A DNA stretch of 64,000 nt. Origin: DASZIT01 sp052143315 (GTDB lineage: Bacteria; Actinomycetota; Acidimicrobiia; Acidimicrobiales; RAAP-2). Shown here one piece after another: positions 23,387-32,421 of the stretch; positions within the stretch are counted from its first letter, which is position 1, and each line of letters opens with the position of its first letter. The position numbers were made by a program, and so were the translations under genes. The DNA is taken from NCBI GenBank assembly GCA_052143315.1, contig JBKQTE010000079.1, positions 1 to 64,000 of the forward strand. Reading direction: 5' to 3'. Under the pieces are notes generated by a model. It was not told where the DNA came from, did not search any database, and saw only the letters and a program-made list of their open reading frames with translations.

Positions 23387-25249
23387 ATGGGTTCGGGACA
23401 GCACTCGAAGCGGAGCGGCGGCGGAGCCGCCTGGACGACCGTGGTGCTGCTCGGGGTGGCGGCGGTGGTGGGCGTGTCGCTGGTGGCCGCTCGGCCTCAG
23501 CCCGACCCGACCACCCCGTCGGCCGTGGCGGCGACGTCCGCCGCCGCCGAGGCGGTGCCCTACCAGTTCATCGCCAAGGCGTACACGGAGCTGCTGGGGA
23601 GGACCCCCACCCCCGACGAGTGGGCTGCCGGAACCGTCTTCTTCGAACAGCACCGGTGCACGGCGACATCGCTGGAGCAGTTCGGCGACACGGTGGTGGC
23701 CTCGGCCGAGTACCGGCGCGACTACCCGACCGCCGACGCCGGCTCGATCGCCCTCACCCTCTTCCGGTTCGTCCTCAACCGCGAGCCGGACGCCGCCGAG
23801 TTCGTCGCCCAGCGCGATCGGCTCGACACCGCCTCCCCGCTCGCCGTCGCCGCCAGCCTGTTCGCCACCGCCGAGTTCACCGGCCGGACCGAGCCCGCCA
23901 TCTGCAACCCGACCGATGCCGGCTACTCGTTCGGTGAACCGGGTGACCTGACCGGCCACCCGGCCATCCAGACCCCGGCGACGGGCGCTCCCGGACCGGA
24001 CGCCAACGAGGCGGCCCTGCAGTTCCGCCTCGACGTCCTGGCCCTGTCCGGCGGGGGGACGTTCGCCCTCCCCGCCCGGCAGGTCACCGGCCTCACCACC
24101 ACGCTCACCATCCCCGGCAACGTGACCCTGACCACCGCCGGCGGCCCCGATCCCAGCCGCTACGCCGACATGGCCCGCCTCGTTCGGCTGGCTTCCTTCA
24201 CCCAGCAGACCGACTACGCCGGGGCGGAGCTGGTCAGCCTGCAGCCGGGAGCCCGGCTGGTCCACGTCTGGGTCGACGGCCAGCGGGACGGCCCCGACCC
24301 CCACACCTTCCTCGACTTCGACGTCCGGATGCTGGGCGGAGCCGGCACCACCGTCCGCGACGACCGGATCGGCAACACGTTCGGCGCCTCCGACCTCGAG
24401 GACGACACCGGCACGCCGACGCCCGCCGATCCCACCGGCTGCGAGCACAACGTCGTCTCCGACAACCTGGTGGAGGGGTACGCCTCCGACCACGAGCCGC
24501 CGTCAGGCGACATCGATGACCACACCCAGGCCGACGGGCTGGGCATCGTCTGCGGGTCGACCGAGGTGGAGGGCAACGACATCGTCGACATCTCCGACGC
24601 CGCCATCGTGCTGTTCAACGCCAGCGAGCAGCAGCCCCAGCCGGCCTCGGTCCCACCGCAGCTCTCGCTGGTGGCCGACAACACCATCATCTCGGCCGGC
24701 AGCTCCATGTACTTCGGGATCGCCACCGACCCGTTCTGGTCGCTGGGCACCGCCGCCGGGCCGGGGGGCGACCCGGACGGCGTCGACTCCCGGGCCTTCG
24801 CCACCCCCACCGGGCGGGCCGTCATCCGCGACAACCACATCTGGACCGGGGAACGGACCCACATCGACGTGCTCCTCAGCTCGGGCACCCATGACCTCTT
24901 CGGCTCGACCGCCCACCAGAACTGCCTGCTCCCCGACGCCGCCGGGCAGGCCAGCTGCGGCGGGGGCCGCAACGCCTCCGGCGCCACCTGGGTCGACAAC
25001 ACCAGCGACGGCCTGCCGTCCTGGGCCGAGATGGGGATCTACGTGGGGGGGACCCAGGACGCCACCCTGTCGGGGAACCGCTTCCCCCACCTCGGCCACG
25101 TGACCGGCGGGACGTGCCCCAAGGGGGCGGTCATCGTGGCCTCGGGGACGGGACCGGCCACCGACTTCGCCCCGGGGCTCCGGATCGACCAGCCGGTCAC
25201 CCGAGACTCCACCCTGGACAGCGACCTCTGCGTGACCCCGAGCTTCTGA
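23387..25249 (+). CDS. Exported DUF4214 plus right-handed beta-helix protein
   Basis: A 620-residue protein with an N-terminal membrane-spanning or uncleaved signal segment (TTVVLLGVAAVVGVSLVAA). Residues of about 55-170 hold two copies of the DUF4214 pattern, seen in FIAKAYTELLGRTPTPDEWAAG and ALTLFRFVLNREPDAAEFV; this domain is linked to extracellular glycan-related proteins. From about residue 200 onward the sequence looks like a right-handed beta-helix of the pectate-lyase type (repeated short strands such as NVVSDNLVEG, EVEGNDIVDISDAAIVLFN, DNTIIS). No clear polysaccharide lyase active site was found. ATG at 23387 has AAGAGGG upstream. It stands alone between the dehydrogenase operon and the LLM gene. 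Confidence 0.68.
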   Translation: MGSGQHSKRSGGGAAWTTVVLLGVAAVVGVSLVAARPQPDPTTPSAVAATSAAAEAVPYQFIAKAYTELLGRTPTPDEWAAGTVFFEQHRCTATSLEQFGDTVVASAEYRRDYPTADAGSIALTLFRFVLNREPDAAEFVAQRDRLDTASPLAVAASLFATAEFTGRTEPAICNPTDAGYSFGEPGDLTGHPAIQTPATGAPGPDANEAALQFRLDVLALSGGGTFALPARQVTGLTTTLTIPGNVTLTTAGGPDPSRYADMARLVRLASFTQQTDYAGAELVSLQPGARLVHVWVDGQRDGPDPHTFLDFDVRMLGGAGTTVRDDRIGNTFGASDLEDDTGTPTPADPTGCEHNVVSDNLVEGYASDHEPPSGDIDDHTQADGLGIVCGSTEVEGNDIVDISDAAIVLFNASEQQPQPASVPPQLSLVADNTIISAGSSMYFGIATDPFWSLGTAAGPGGDPDGVDSRAFATPTGRAVIRDNHIWTGERTHIDVLLSSGTHDLFGSTAHQNCLLPDAAGQASCGGGRNASGATWVDNTSDGLPSWAEMGIYVGGTQDATLSGNRFPHLGHVTGGTCPKGAVIVASGTGPATDFAPGLRIDQPVTRDSTLDSDLCVTPSF

Positions 25250-25280
25250 GTCCGGCCCGGGCGGCTCGCGACCACGCGGG

Positions 25281-25286
25281 TAGCCT
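25281..25286 (+). promoter_or_regulatory. Likely -10 element of the LLM oxidoreductase gene
   Basis: TAGCCT lies seven bases before the GTG at 25294, matching the leaderless pattern of this window. Confidence 0.5.
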
Positions 25287-25293
25287 GCAGGCC

Positions 25294-26280
25294 GTGACCG
25301 CCGACCCGAGCCGGACCGCCGCCCCCGACCACGTCGTCACCGTGCTCCCCGCCGGGCGCACCGTCTACGGCATGCAGCTACCGATCCAGTCGCAGTCGTC
25401 GATCTACGTGCAGCCGTGGGAGCCAGCGGCCGGCCCCGGCGAGCTGGCTCGGGTGGCGCTGGCCTGCGAGGCGGCCGGCTTCTTCTACCTCGGCGTTTGC
25501 GACCACACGTTCATCCCCGAACGCCTGGCCGGGGCCATGAGCACCACGTGGTACGACACCGTGGCCACCCTCGGCTGGCTGGCCGGCGTGACCACCAGCA
25601 TCCGCCTCCTGTCGCACATCTACGTCGTCGCCCTGCGCCACCCCCTGCGGTCCGCCAAGGAATTCGCCACCCTGGACGTCCTGTCGTCGGGCCGGGTGAT
25701 CTGTGGCGTGGGTGCCGGGCACGTGACCGAGGAGTTCGAGCAGATGGGGCCCGAGTTCGAGCACCGCGGCCGGGTCACCGACGAGGCCATCGCCGGCCTG
25801 GCCCGGGGCCTGGTCGACGAGTACCCGGTGCTGGACGGGCCCCGCTGGCCGGCGTCGGGACTGGGCCTGCGTCCGCGGCCGGTGCAGTCGCCCAGGCCGC
25901 CGATCTGGGTCGGCGGGTCGTCACCGGCGGCGCTGCGGCGGACCGCCCGGTTCGCCGACGGGTGGCTCCCCCAGTCGCTCGGGCCCAACGTCGAGCTCCT
26001 GGCGCAGCTGAAGCGGTTACGTGAGGAGTACCGCGACAGCGCTCCCCTCGACATCGGCGGGCTGTCGGACTCCCTGTACGTCGGGACACCACCGGCGGGC
26101 CTCGAGCTCCCCCCGGGAACCGTGTCCGGGCGCCCCGAGCAGATCGCCGCCTACCTGCGGCCGTTCGCCGAGGCCGGGGTGGGCCAGGTGCAGGTGCGCT
26201 TCCCGTCCCGCTCCGCCACCGAACTGTGCGACCAGGTGGCCGCCTTCGGCAGCGAGGTCGGCCCGCTCGTCGACGACTGA
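25294..26280 (+). CDS. LLM-class F420- or FMN-dependent oxidoreductase
   Basis: Luciferase-like monooxygenase fold, 328 residues. Visible: GELARVALACEAAGFFYLGVCDHTFIP near the N-terminus, LLSHIYVVALRHPLRSAKEFATLDVLSSGRVICGVGAGH, which includes the cofactor-binding region, and PPIWVGGSSPAALRRTARFADGWLP. This arrangement is common in actinobacterial F420-dependent enzymes. The GTG start is supported by the -10 hexamer seven bases upstream. The gene stands alone. Substrate and cofactor choice cannot be decided by eye. Confidence 0.78.
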   Translation: MTADPSRTAAPDHVVTVLPAGRTVYGMQLPIQSQSSIYVQPWEPAAGPGELARVALACEAAGFFYLGVCDHTFIPERLAGAMSTTWYDTVATLGWLAGVTTSIRLLSHIYVVALRHPLRSAKEFATLDVLSSGRVICGVGAGHVTEEFEQMGPEFEHRGRVTDEAIAGLARGLVDEYPVLDGPRWPASGLGLRPRPVQSPRPPIWVGGSSPAALRRTARFADGWLPQSLGPNVELLAQLKRLREEYRDSAPLDIGGLSDSLYVGTPPAGLELPPGTVSGRPEQIAAYLRPFAEAGVGQVQVRFPSRSATELCDQVAAFGSEVGPLVDD

Positions 26281-26319
26281 CCTCCGCCGGAGCCGGCCCG
26301 GGCCCGTCGCCCCGAGGCG

Positions 26320-26853
26320 TCAGGTCCCCGGGGTCGAGGTGGTGGTGGATGCGCCCGTCGTCGGTGTCGAGGTGGTGGTCGAGCTGGTCGGCGTGGTGGT
26401 CGTCGACGCCGCCCGGGTGGTGGTGGTCGAGCTTCCCGTGCGCGTCGTGGTCGTGGTGGTCGACGAGCTCGGTCGAGCCGTGGTCGTGGTGGTGGACGGC
26501 GGTGCCGTGGTCGTCGTCGACGGCGGCACCGTGGTCGTGGTGGTGGTTGTTGTGGTCGTTGTGGCCACGACGATCGTCGTGCTGGTCGGGGGCAGCTGGT
26601 AGACCGTCACCTTGGGCGCCGCCGGGAAGCGGATGGAGAGCGCCCCGCAGACCAGGAAGGCGACGACCAGCAGGACGGTGGACCGTCTGATCCTCAAGGA
26701 CGGGTGGACCGGGCCGCTCAGGAACCCGGCCGGACCCCTGGGCTTCCGCGCTGCCGGCGGGGGCGCCACCGACCGCCGGGCGGCGGTGGGCTCGACCGAG
26801 GAGGTCTCCTCACCGGGTAGATCCGCTCCGTCGCGCCCGAGGGCGTCGCTCAC
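26320..26853 (-). CDS. Single-pass anchored protein with Thr-rich stalk
   Basis: The 177-residue protein starts at a GTG that overlaps the stop of the mechanosensitive channel gene (GTGA at 26850-26853). About 60 residues of charged, proline-rich cytoplasmic sequence precede one hydrophobic helix (STVLLVVAFLVCGALSI). The last 100 residues are almost entirely Thr, Ser, Pro and Ala and would extend outside the membrane as a stiff, possibly glycosylated stalk. I recognise no family. Translational coupling to MscS suggests it acts with the channel or in the same envelope response. Confidence 0.6.
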   Translation of the reverse strand: MSDALGRDGADLPGEETSSVEPTAARRSVAPPPAARKPRGPAGFLSGPVHPSLRIRRSTVLLVVAFLVCGALSIRFPAAPKVTVYQLPPTSTTIVVATTTTTTTTTTTVPPSTTTTAPPSTTTTTARPSSSTTTTTTRTGSSTTTTRAASTTTTPTSSTTTSTPTTGASTTTSTPGT

Positions 26854-27713
26854 GACCGACCGCCGGTGGCGCTGTCGCCCATCGGCGGCGAAGTGATGCC
26901 CGAGCTCCGCAGCACCGTGGCCGCCCGCAAGCGGATCTCCCGTCCCACCTCGAACTGCTTGCCCGGCAGGGTGCGGGCGATCAGCCGAAGCTGGACGTAG
27001 CCGACCTCGATCGACTCCACGCCCGCCACCACCGGCTCGCCGATCATGAGCCCCCGCCAGTGTTCGTCCTGGGCCATGGCGTCGATCACCTGGCGGAGCA
27101 GCCGGGTGACCTCCTCGAGGTCCTCTTCCACCGGGACCGGGATGTCGATGACCGCCCGGGACCAGTCCTTGGACAGGTTGGTCACCTGTCGCATGGCACT
27201 GTTGGGCACGATCACCAGCTCTCCCTGGGCCGTCCGCAGCTTGGTCACCCGCAGGGTGATCTCCTCCACGGTGCCGGTGACACTGGTCGCCGAGCCGGGG
27301 ACCGACAGGCGGATCACGTCGCCGAAGGCGTACTGGCGCTCGGCGAAGAGGAAGAACCCGGCCAGCAGGTCGCCGACCATCTGCTGGGCGCCGAACCCGA
27401 GCCCGATTCCGATCACGGTGGCCGGGGCCACCAGGGTGGTCAGCGGCACGCCAAGCTGCTCGAGAGCCAGGATGGTGGCGATGAAGAAGGCGAGGGCGAC
27501 CACCACCCACTCCACCGCCTCGCTCAGTGCCCTCGAGCGCTTCTCGGCCTCGGAGGCCACCTGGCCCGACTCGATGGCCGCCTTGATCCGCTCGTCGATG
27601 CCGCGCCGCCGGACCGCTCCCACCCAGTGAGCGAAGCGGACGATGAGCATGGCGCCGAGCAACAGCACCGCCGCCGGGAGCAGCGAATTCCGGAACCAGT
27701 CGTACCAGTGCAC
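26850..27713 (-). CDS. Small-conductance mechanosensitive channel (MscS family)
   Basis: A 287-residue MscS channel that opens on membrane tension to release solutes after osmotic downshock. Three hydrophobic helices precede the pore-lining helix with GIGLGFGAQQMVGDLLAGFFLFAERQYAFGDVI, which includes the conserved Gly/Ala packing of TM3 and the beta-domain entry. VEEITLRVTKLRTAQGELVIVPNSAM is the family signature of the beta-domain. The start is GTG at 27713 with TAGGTT nine bases upstream on the minus strand. The next gene overlaps it. Confidence 0.88.
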   Translation of the reverse strand: MHWYDWFRNSLLPAAVLLLGAMLIVRFAHWVGAVRRRGIDERIKAAIESGQVASEAEKRSRALSEAVEWVVVALAFFIATILALEQLGVPLTTLVAPATVIGIGLGFGAQQMVGDLLAGFFLFAERQYAFGDVIRLSVPGSATSVTGTVEEITLRVTKLRTAQGELVIVPNSAMRQVTNLSKDWSRAVIDIPVPVEEDLEEVTRLLRQVIDAMAQDEHWRGLMIGEPVVAGVESIEVGYVQLRLIARTLPGKQFEVGREIRLRAATVLRSSGITSPPMGDSATGGRS

Positions 27714-27819
27714 AGTGGTCGGAACCTACCATCGGCCCGCCGGCGGACCGGCCCGGCGGCGGCGTGGCGCCGGTTGTCGTGGCGTGGCCACCCCGGCTGC
27801 ACCGGCCGCCCGGTTGTCG

Positions 27820-27840
27820 TAAACTGACGGTCTGTCAGTT
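27820..27840. promoter_or_regulatory. Perfect TGAC-N5-GTCA operator with 8-base arms
   Basis: AAACTGAC (27820-27827) and GTCAGTTT (27833-27840) flank GGTCT as a perfect inverted repeat. A TAAACT hexamer (27819-27824), a possible -10, overlaps the left arm. The site is 57 bases upstream of the amidohydrolase ATG at 27897 and also faces the divergent mscS gene. Confidence 0.65.
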
Positions 27841-27896
27841 TTTTGGTCGTGCCGCCGACCGGCGGTGGCGACGCACCGGTGGAAGGGAACCTCGCC

Positions 27897-29633
27897 ATGC
27901 TCGACTACGTGATCCGCAACGGCCTGGTCGTCGACGGGACCGGGGCGCCGGGGCGGAAGGCCGACGTCGGCATCCGCGACGGCAAGATCGTCACCGTCGG
28001 CGAGGTGACCGAGGAGGCCGCCGCCGAGCTCGACGCCGCGGGGCTGGTGGTGGCGCCGGGGATCATCGATCCCCACACCCACTACGACGCCCAGCTCTTC
28101 TGGGACGCCACCGCCTCACCGTCAAACCTCCACGGCGTCACCACCATCATCGGCGGCAACTGCGGCTTCACCCTGGCCCCCATCAAGGAGAGCGACCACG
28201 ACTACATACGGCGGATGATGGCCAAGGTGGAGGGCATGCCGCTGGTATCGCTGGAGGACGGGCTGCCCTGGGACTGGACCACCTTCGCCGACTACCTGGG
28301 CAAGCTGGAGGGCAACCTGGGGGTCAATGCCGGGTTCCTGGTCGGGCACTGCGCCATCCGGCGCTGGGTGATGGGCGGCGACCGAGCCTCCGAGGTGGCC
28401 ACCGACGAGGAGATCGCCGCTATGTCGGCCCTGCTGGCCGAGTCGCTGGAAGCCGGTGGCCTGGGCTTCTCCTCGTCCCAGTCACGCACCCACTCCGACG
28501 GTGACGGCAACCCGATCTCCTCCCGCCACGCCGATCGCCGCGAGATGCTGGCCTTCTGCGAGGTGGTGAAGGCCCATCCCGGCACCACCCTCGAGTACAT
28601 CACCGACGGCTGCCTCGACACCTTCTCCGACGCCGAGATCGACCTGATGGTGGCCATGAGCACCACCGCCAGGCGTCCGCTCAACTGGAACGTGCTCACC
28701 GTCGACTCCCGCACCCCGGAGAAGACCCGTCGCCAGCTGGAGGCGTCCGAGCGGGCCGCCGAGGCCGGCGGAAGGATCGTCGCCCTCACCATGCCCACGC
28801 TGGTGCCGATGAACATGAGCTTCCGCACCCACTGCGCCCTGTTCCTCATGCCCGGGTGGGGCGACGTGATGGGCCTGCCGGTGGAGGGGCGGATCGAGAA
28901 GTTGAAGGACCCGGCGGTGCGAGCCCAACTGGACGAGCGGGCCCACTCGAAGGACGCCGGGGTGTTCCGGCGCCTCTCCCACTGGGCCAACTACATCATC
29001 GGGGACACCTTCTCGCCGACCAACGAGGGCCTGAGCTGGCGGGACGTCGGCTCCATCGCTGAGGAGCAGGGCAAGGAGCCCTTCGACGCCCTACTCGACC
29101 TGGTGATCGCCGACGACCTGCGGACGGTGCTGTGGCCCAAGGCGTCCGACGGCGACGACGCGTCGTGGCAGGCCCGGATCGAGGTGTGGGACAACCCGGA
29201 TGCGATGATCGGGGGCTCCGACGCCGGGGCGCATCTCGACCGCATGTGCGGCTCGAACTACCCGACCTCGTTCCTCGGCGACTGCCTCCGCAAGCGCAAG
29301 CTGGTGTCGATGGAGCGCGCCGTCCAGATGATGACCGAGGCACCGGCCGAGCTCTTCGGGCTGGCCGACCGTGGTCGGGTGGCCGAGGGCCTGCAGGCCG
29401 ACCTGTTCGTCTTCGATCCCGAGACCGTCGGGTCGGAGCCGGCCACCCTGGTCAACGACCTGCCAGGGGGAAGCCCGCGGCTCGTCGCCGACGCCATCGG
29501 GGTGGTCCGGGTCCTGGTGAACGGGGTCGAGACCATCGTCGACGGCAAGCCCACCGGCAACCTGCCGGGCACCTTGTTGAAGTCGGGGCGGGACACCGTC
29601 ACCGTCGATCCCACTCCCGTCGGTGCGGCCTGA
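27897..29633 (+). CDS. N-acyl-D-amino-acid deacylase-type amidohydrolase
   Basis: A 578-residue amidohydrolase of the D-aminoacylase group. It begins with the beta-strand cap DYVIRNGLVVDGTGAPGRKADVGI, then the metal motif GIIDPHTHYDAQLFWD (HxH) and GGNCGFTLAP, whose Cys is a metal ligand in this group. GGSDAGAHLDRM near residue 435 gives the catalytic Asp. In Acidimicrobiia and mycobacteria many paralogues of unknown substrate exist, so deacylation of an N-acyl amino acid is not certain; a lactam or cyclic amide is equally possible. The ribosome-binding site GGAAGGGA is nine bases upstream. A perfect TGAC-N5-GTCA site precedes it. Confidence 0.8.
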   Translation: MLDYVIRNGLVVDGTGAPGRKADVGIRDGKIVTVGEVTEEAAAELDAAGLVVAPGIIDPHTHYDAQLFWDATASPSNLHGVTTIIGGNCGFTLAPIKESDHDYIRRMMAKVEGMPLVSLEDGLPWDWTTFADYLGKLEGNLGVNAGFLVGHCAIRRWVMGGDRASEVATDEEIAAMSALLAESLEAGGLGFSSSQSRTHSDGDGNPISSRHADRREMLAFCEVVKAHPGTTLEYITDGCLDTFSDAEIDLMVAMSTTARRPLNWNVLTVDSRTPEKTRRQLEASERAAEAGGRIVALTMPTLVPMNMSFRTHCALFLMPGWGDVMGLPVEGRIEKLKDPAVRAQLDERAHSKDAGVFRRLSHWANYIIGDTFSPTNEGLSWRDVGSIAEEQGKEPFDALLDLVIADDLRTVLWPKASDGDDASWQARIEVWDNPDAMIGGSDAGAHLDRMCGSNYPTSFLGDCLRKRKLVSMERAVQMMTEAPAELFGLADRGRVAEGLQADLFVFDPETVGSEPATLVNDLPGGSPRLVADAIGVVRVLVNGVETIVDGKPTGNLPGTLLKSGRDTVTVDPTPVGAA

Positions 29634-29674
29634 GGGGCCCGTTGGGCACATGGCCGTCCGGCAGCCCACCGGCC

Positions 29675-29680
29675 TACACT
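29675..29680 (+). promoter_or_regulatory. Likely -10 element of the aldehyde dehydrogenase gene
   Basis: TACACT is followed at once by the palindrome 29681-29697, so the transcription start would fall inside the operator. The 5' untranslated leader would be about 100 bases. Confidence 0.5.
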
Positions 29681-29697
29681 GCTGACGCGGCGTCAGC
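29681..29697. promoter_or_regulatory. Perfect TGAC-N5-GTCA operator
   Basis: GCTGACGCGGCGTCAGC is a perfect palindrome with 7-base arms around CGG. It sits directly downstream of the likely -10 element of the aldehyde dehydrogenase gene and 88 bases before its ATG. Confidence 0.65.
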
Positions 29698-29784
29698 TCT
29701 TCGCCACGCCACTCCGTAACCGCACATCACCACCGGCCGCCGGGCGTTCCCGGCTCCGTCACCACCGGGAAAGGGGCCCCGAGC

Positions 29785-31254
29785 ATGAGCGACCAGGTCA
29801 CCAAGGACGAGACGCAGCTACTGATCGGGGGGAAGTGGGTCGAGGCCGGCAACGGCACCTACGACATCATCAACCCGGCCACCGAGCAGGTGGTGGGCCA
29901 GGCCCCCGACGCCTCGGTGGAGGACGCCAACGCCGCCGCCCGGGCCGCCGCCGAGGCCTTCCCCGCCTGGTCCCAGACGCCGGTCGATGATCGGCTGGCC
30001 CTACTGAAGAAGGCGGCGGCCGCCATCCGGGCCAAGAACGACGAGCTGGTGCCCCTGGTCATCGCCGAGACGGGCGCCACCGCCCGGGTCGGCTCGCGGA
30101 TGCAGGTGCCGATCAGCGCCGACCGGTTCGACCGGTACGCCCGTGACATCCGCCACGTCCAGGAGTCGTCGCTGACGCCGGTGGCCACCGCCGCCACGCC
30201 ACTGGCCCCCGGTGGACTGGTCAGCGCCCTGGCCTACCGCCAACCGGTGGGGGTGGTCGCCGCCATCGCCTCGTACAACTTTCCCCTGACCAACATGGCC
30301 GGCAAGGTGGCTCCCGCCCTGGCCATGGGCAACACGGTCATCATCAAGCCCGCCCCCCAGGACCCGTTGGCCGTGGTGGAGCTGGCTCGCATCCTCGACG
30401 GGGTCGGCTTCCCGCCGGGGGTGGTCAACCTCGTCAACTCCTCGGGCCCCGAGCCGGCATCGGCCCTGACCGAGTCGCCCGACGTCGACATGATCAGCTT
30501 CACCGGTTCGACGGCCGTGGGCGTGCGCATCGCCGCGGCCGGGGCGCCGACCATGAAGCGCCTGCTGATGGAGTTGGGGGGAAAGGGCGCGGCTCTGGTC
30601 TTCGAGGACGCCGACGTCAAGACGGCGGTCACCGCCATCGCCTCGACGTGGGGATTCCACTCGGGCCAGATCTGCACGGCCCCAACCCGCGCCGTCGTCC
30701 ACCGGAGCGTCTTCGACCAGGTGGTCGAAGCCTTGGCCGCCGCCACCGCCTTCATGCAGGTCGGTGACCCGACCGACATGGCCACCATCGTCGGACCCCT
30801 GATCTCGGGCGTCCAGCAGCAGCGGGTGCTCGACTACATCGAGACCGGCCGCAAGGAGGGCGAGATCGTCGTCGGCGGCGGCCGCCCCGCCCACCTCGAC
30901 ACCGGCTTCTACGTGGAGCCGACCCTGGTGGTCGGCACCAACGACATCACCGTGGCCCGCGAGGAGATCTTCGGTCCCGTGGTGGTGGCCATCCCCTTCG
31001 ACGACGAGGAAGAGGGGATCGCCATCGCCAACGACAGCGAGTTCGGCCTCTACGACTACGTCTTCTCCGGGGACACGGCCCGAGCCTTCCGGGTGGCCAA
31101 GCGCCTCCGCGCCGGTCACGTCGGGATCAACACCGCTCAGCGCAACATGGACGCGCCGTTCGGTGGGTTCAAGATGAGCGGCATCGGTCGTGACGGCGGC
31201 GACTACGGGCTGGAGGCCTACTCCGAACTGCAGTCGATCATCTGGGCCGGCTGA
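29785..31254 (+). CDS. NAD(P)-dependent aldehyde dehydrogenase
   Basis: A 489-residue enzyme of the ALDH superfamily that oxidises an aldehyde to the acid. It has the cofactor segments IASYNFPLTNMAGKVAPALAMGN and FTGSTAVGVRI, the general base Glu in MELGGKGAALV, and the nucleophile Cys in SGQICTAPTR. The C-terminal EEIFGPVVV and PFGGFKMSGIGRDGG are standard. A leader of about 100 bases and a perfect operator precede it. The cyclase-family gene starts 28 bases after its stop, so they probably form a pair. The substrate is unknown. Confidence 0.88.
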   Translation: MSDQVTKDETQLLIGGKWVEAGNGTYDIINPATEQVVGQAPDASVEDANAAARAAAEAFPAWSQTPVDDRLALLKKAAAAIRAKNDELVPLVIAETGATARVGSRMQVPISADRFDRYARDIRHVQESSLTPVATAATPLAPGGLVSALAYRQPVGVVAAIASYNFPLTNMAGKVAPALAMGNTVIIKPAPQDPLAVVELARILDGVGFPPGVVNLVNSSGPEPASALTESPDVDMISFTGSTAVGVRIAAAGAPTMKRLLMELGGKGAALVFEDADVKTAVTAIASTWGFHSGQICTAPTRAVVHRSVFDQVVEALAAATAFMQVGDPTDMATIVGPLISGVQQQRVLDYIETGRKEGEIVVGGGRPAHLDTGFYVEPTLVVGTNDITVAREEIFGPVVVAIPFDDEEEGIAIANDSEFGLYDYVFSGDTARAFRVAKRLRAGHVGINTAQRNMDAPFGGFKMSGIGRDGGDYGLEAYSELQSIIWAG

Positions 31255-31282
31255 CGCCGGGCCTGCGTCGAGTCCGCCACCT

Positions 31283-32281
31283 GTGCCCGTCCCCGTCCCC
31301 GCCTCCATCCCGTCGTCGTTCGCCGAGACGGCCCGGCGTGTCTCCAACTGGGGCCGGTGGGGCGACAACGACCAGCTGGGCACCCTGAACCTCATCGACC
31401 AGGCGGCCCGTCTCCGGGGCGTGGCATCGGTCCGGGAGGGCACGGCGTTCCCCCTCGGACTACCGATGTCGGAGGCGGAGGGGATCCAGATGGGGTTCAT
31501 CAAGGGCAGGGTGAACCCCACCCGCTCGATGATCTGCGTCAACAACCCGCTCACCGACGACCCCGAGTGGATCGCCTCCTCCGAGGACGTGGTGACCTTC
31601 GCCATGCAGTGCGCCACCCACTGGGACGGCCTGGCCCACGTGTCGTACGGCGCCGGGCCCGGCGGGCCCCGGCTCTACAACGGTTTCGCCGCCTCGGAGG
31701 TGACCGAGGGCGGGACGGCCAAGCTCGGCATCCACCTGGTGCGCTCGCTGGTGTCGCGGGGCCTGCTCCTGGACGTCCCCCGGGCCAAGGGGCTGGAGAT
31801 CCTCGATCCCGGCTACCCGATCACCCCCGACGACCTCGACGCCGCCTGCGAGCTCGGCGGGCTCACCGTGGCCGCCGGCGACGTGGTACTGGTCCGGACC
31901 GGCCAGCCCGCCCACCTGGCTCTGCCCGGACGGCCGGGCCTCGGCGGCGCCGACCCGGTCCGGGACCTGGTCGCCTACACCTGGCCGGTTCCTGGGCTGA
32001 CGGTGGCCACGGCGGAGTGGTTCCACCACCGGGACGTGGCCGCCGTGGCCACCGACACCATGGTGTTGGAGGTCTACCCGTGCGAGGACGAGCGCCTCTT
32101 CCTGCCGGTCCACCTCCTCCACCTGGTGGAGATGGGGATGACCCAGGGCCAGAACTGGTTCCTCGACGAGCTGGCCGATGCCTGTGCCGGGGACGGCCGG
32201 TACCAGTTCCTGCTCGACGCCACCCCCCTGCCCTTCACCGACGCCCTGGCCTCGCCGGTCAACCCGGTGGCGCTTCGTTGA
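31283..32281 (+). CDS. Cyclase-family (kynurenine formamidase-like) metal hydrolase
   Basis: A 332-residue protein of the cyclase family (PF04199 type), whose members hydrolyse amides such as N-formylkynurenine or open rings such as isatin. The N-terminal segment SNWGRWGDNDQLGTLNLI is typical of the long actinobacterial subgroup. The metal motif appears as ATHWDGLAHVSYG, a variant of HxGTHxDxPxH. VLVRTGQ and AAVATDTMVLEV follow. The GTG at 31283 is the first plausible start after the aldehyde dehydrogenase stop. Together with the upstream dehydrogenase it suggests degradation of a cyclic or amide-containing compound, but this is inference. Confidence 0.75.
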   Translation: MPVPVPASIPSSFAETARRVSNWGRWGDNDQLGTLNLIDQAARLRGVASVREGTAFPLGLPMSEAEGIQMGFIKGRVNPTRSMICVNNPLTDDPEWIASSEDVVTFAMQCATHWDGLAHVSYGAGPGGPRLYNGFAASEVTEGGTAKLGIHLVRSLVSRGLLLDVPRAKGLEILDPGYPITPDDLDAACELGGLTVAAGDVVLVRTGQPAHLALPGRPGLGGADPVRDLVAYTWPVPGLTVATAEWFHHRDVAAVATDTMVLEVYPCEDERLFLPVHLLHLVEMGMTQGQNWFLDELADACAGDGRYQFLLDATPLPFTDALASPVNPVALR

Positions 32282-32421
32282 GGCCGACGGCGGTAACGCT
32301 CACCACCTCCTCGTCGACCATCCCGCCGTACTGCGGCAGCCGCCGGCGGTCCGGGGGGACCGGGTGGTCATCGGCGGGCCGCCCGCCCTGCTCGCCTGAC
32401 GGGTGACGGTCGGGCCCGGCT

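Noticed and set aside
26340..26570. GTGGT/GTCGTC simple repeats looking like non-coding microsatellite
   Set aside because: On the minus strand they are an in-frame Thr/Ser/Pro tail of a gene coupled to mscS.
27060..27827. Plus-strand open frame opposite mscS
   Set aside because: The translation is low-complexity His/Gly/Asp sequence, and MscS motifs are on the minus strand.
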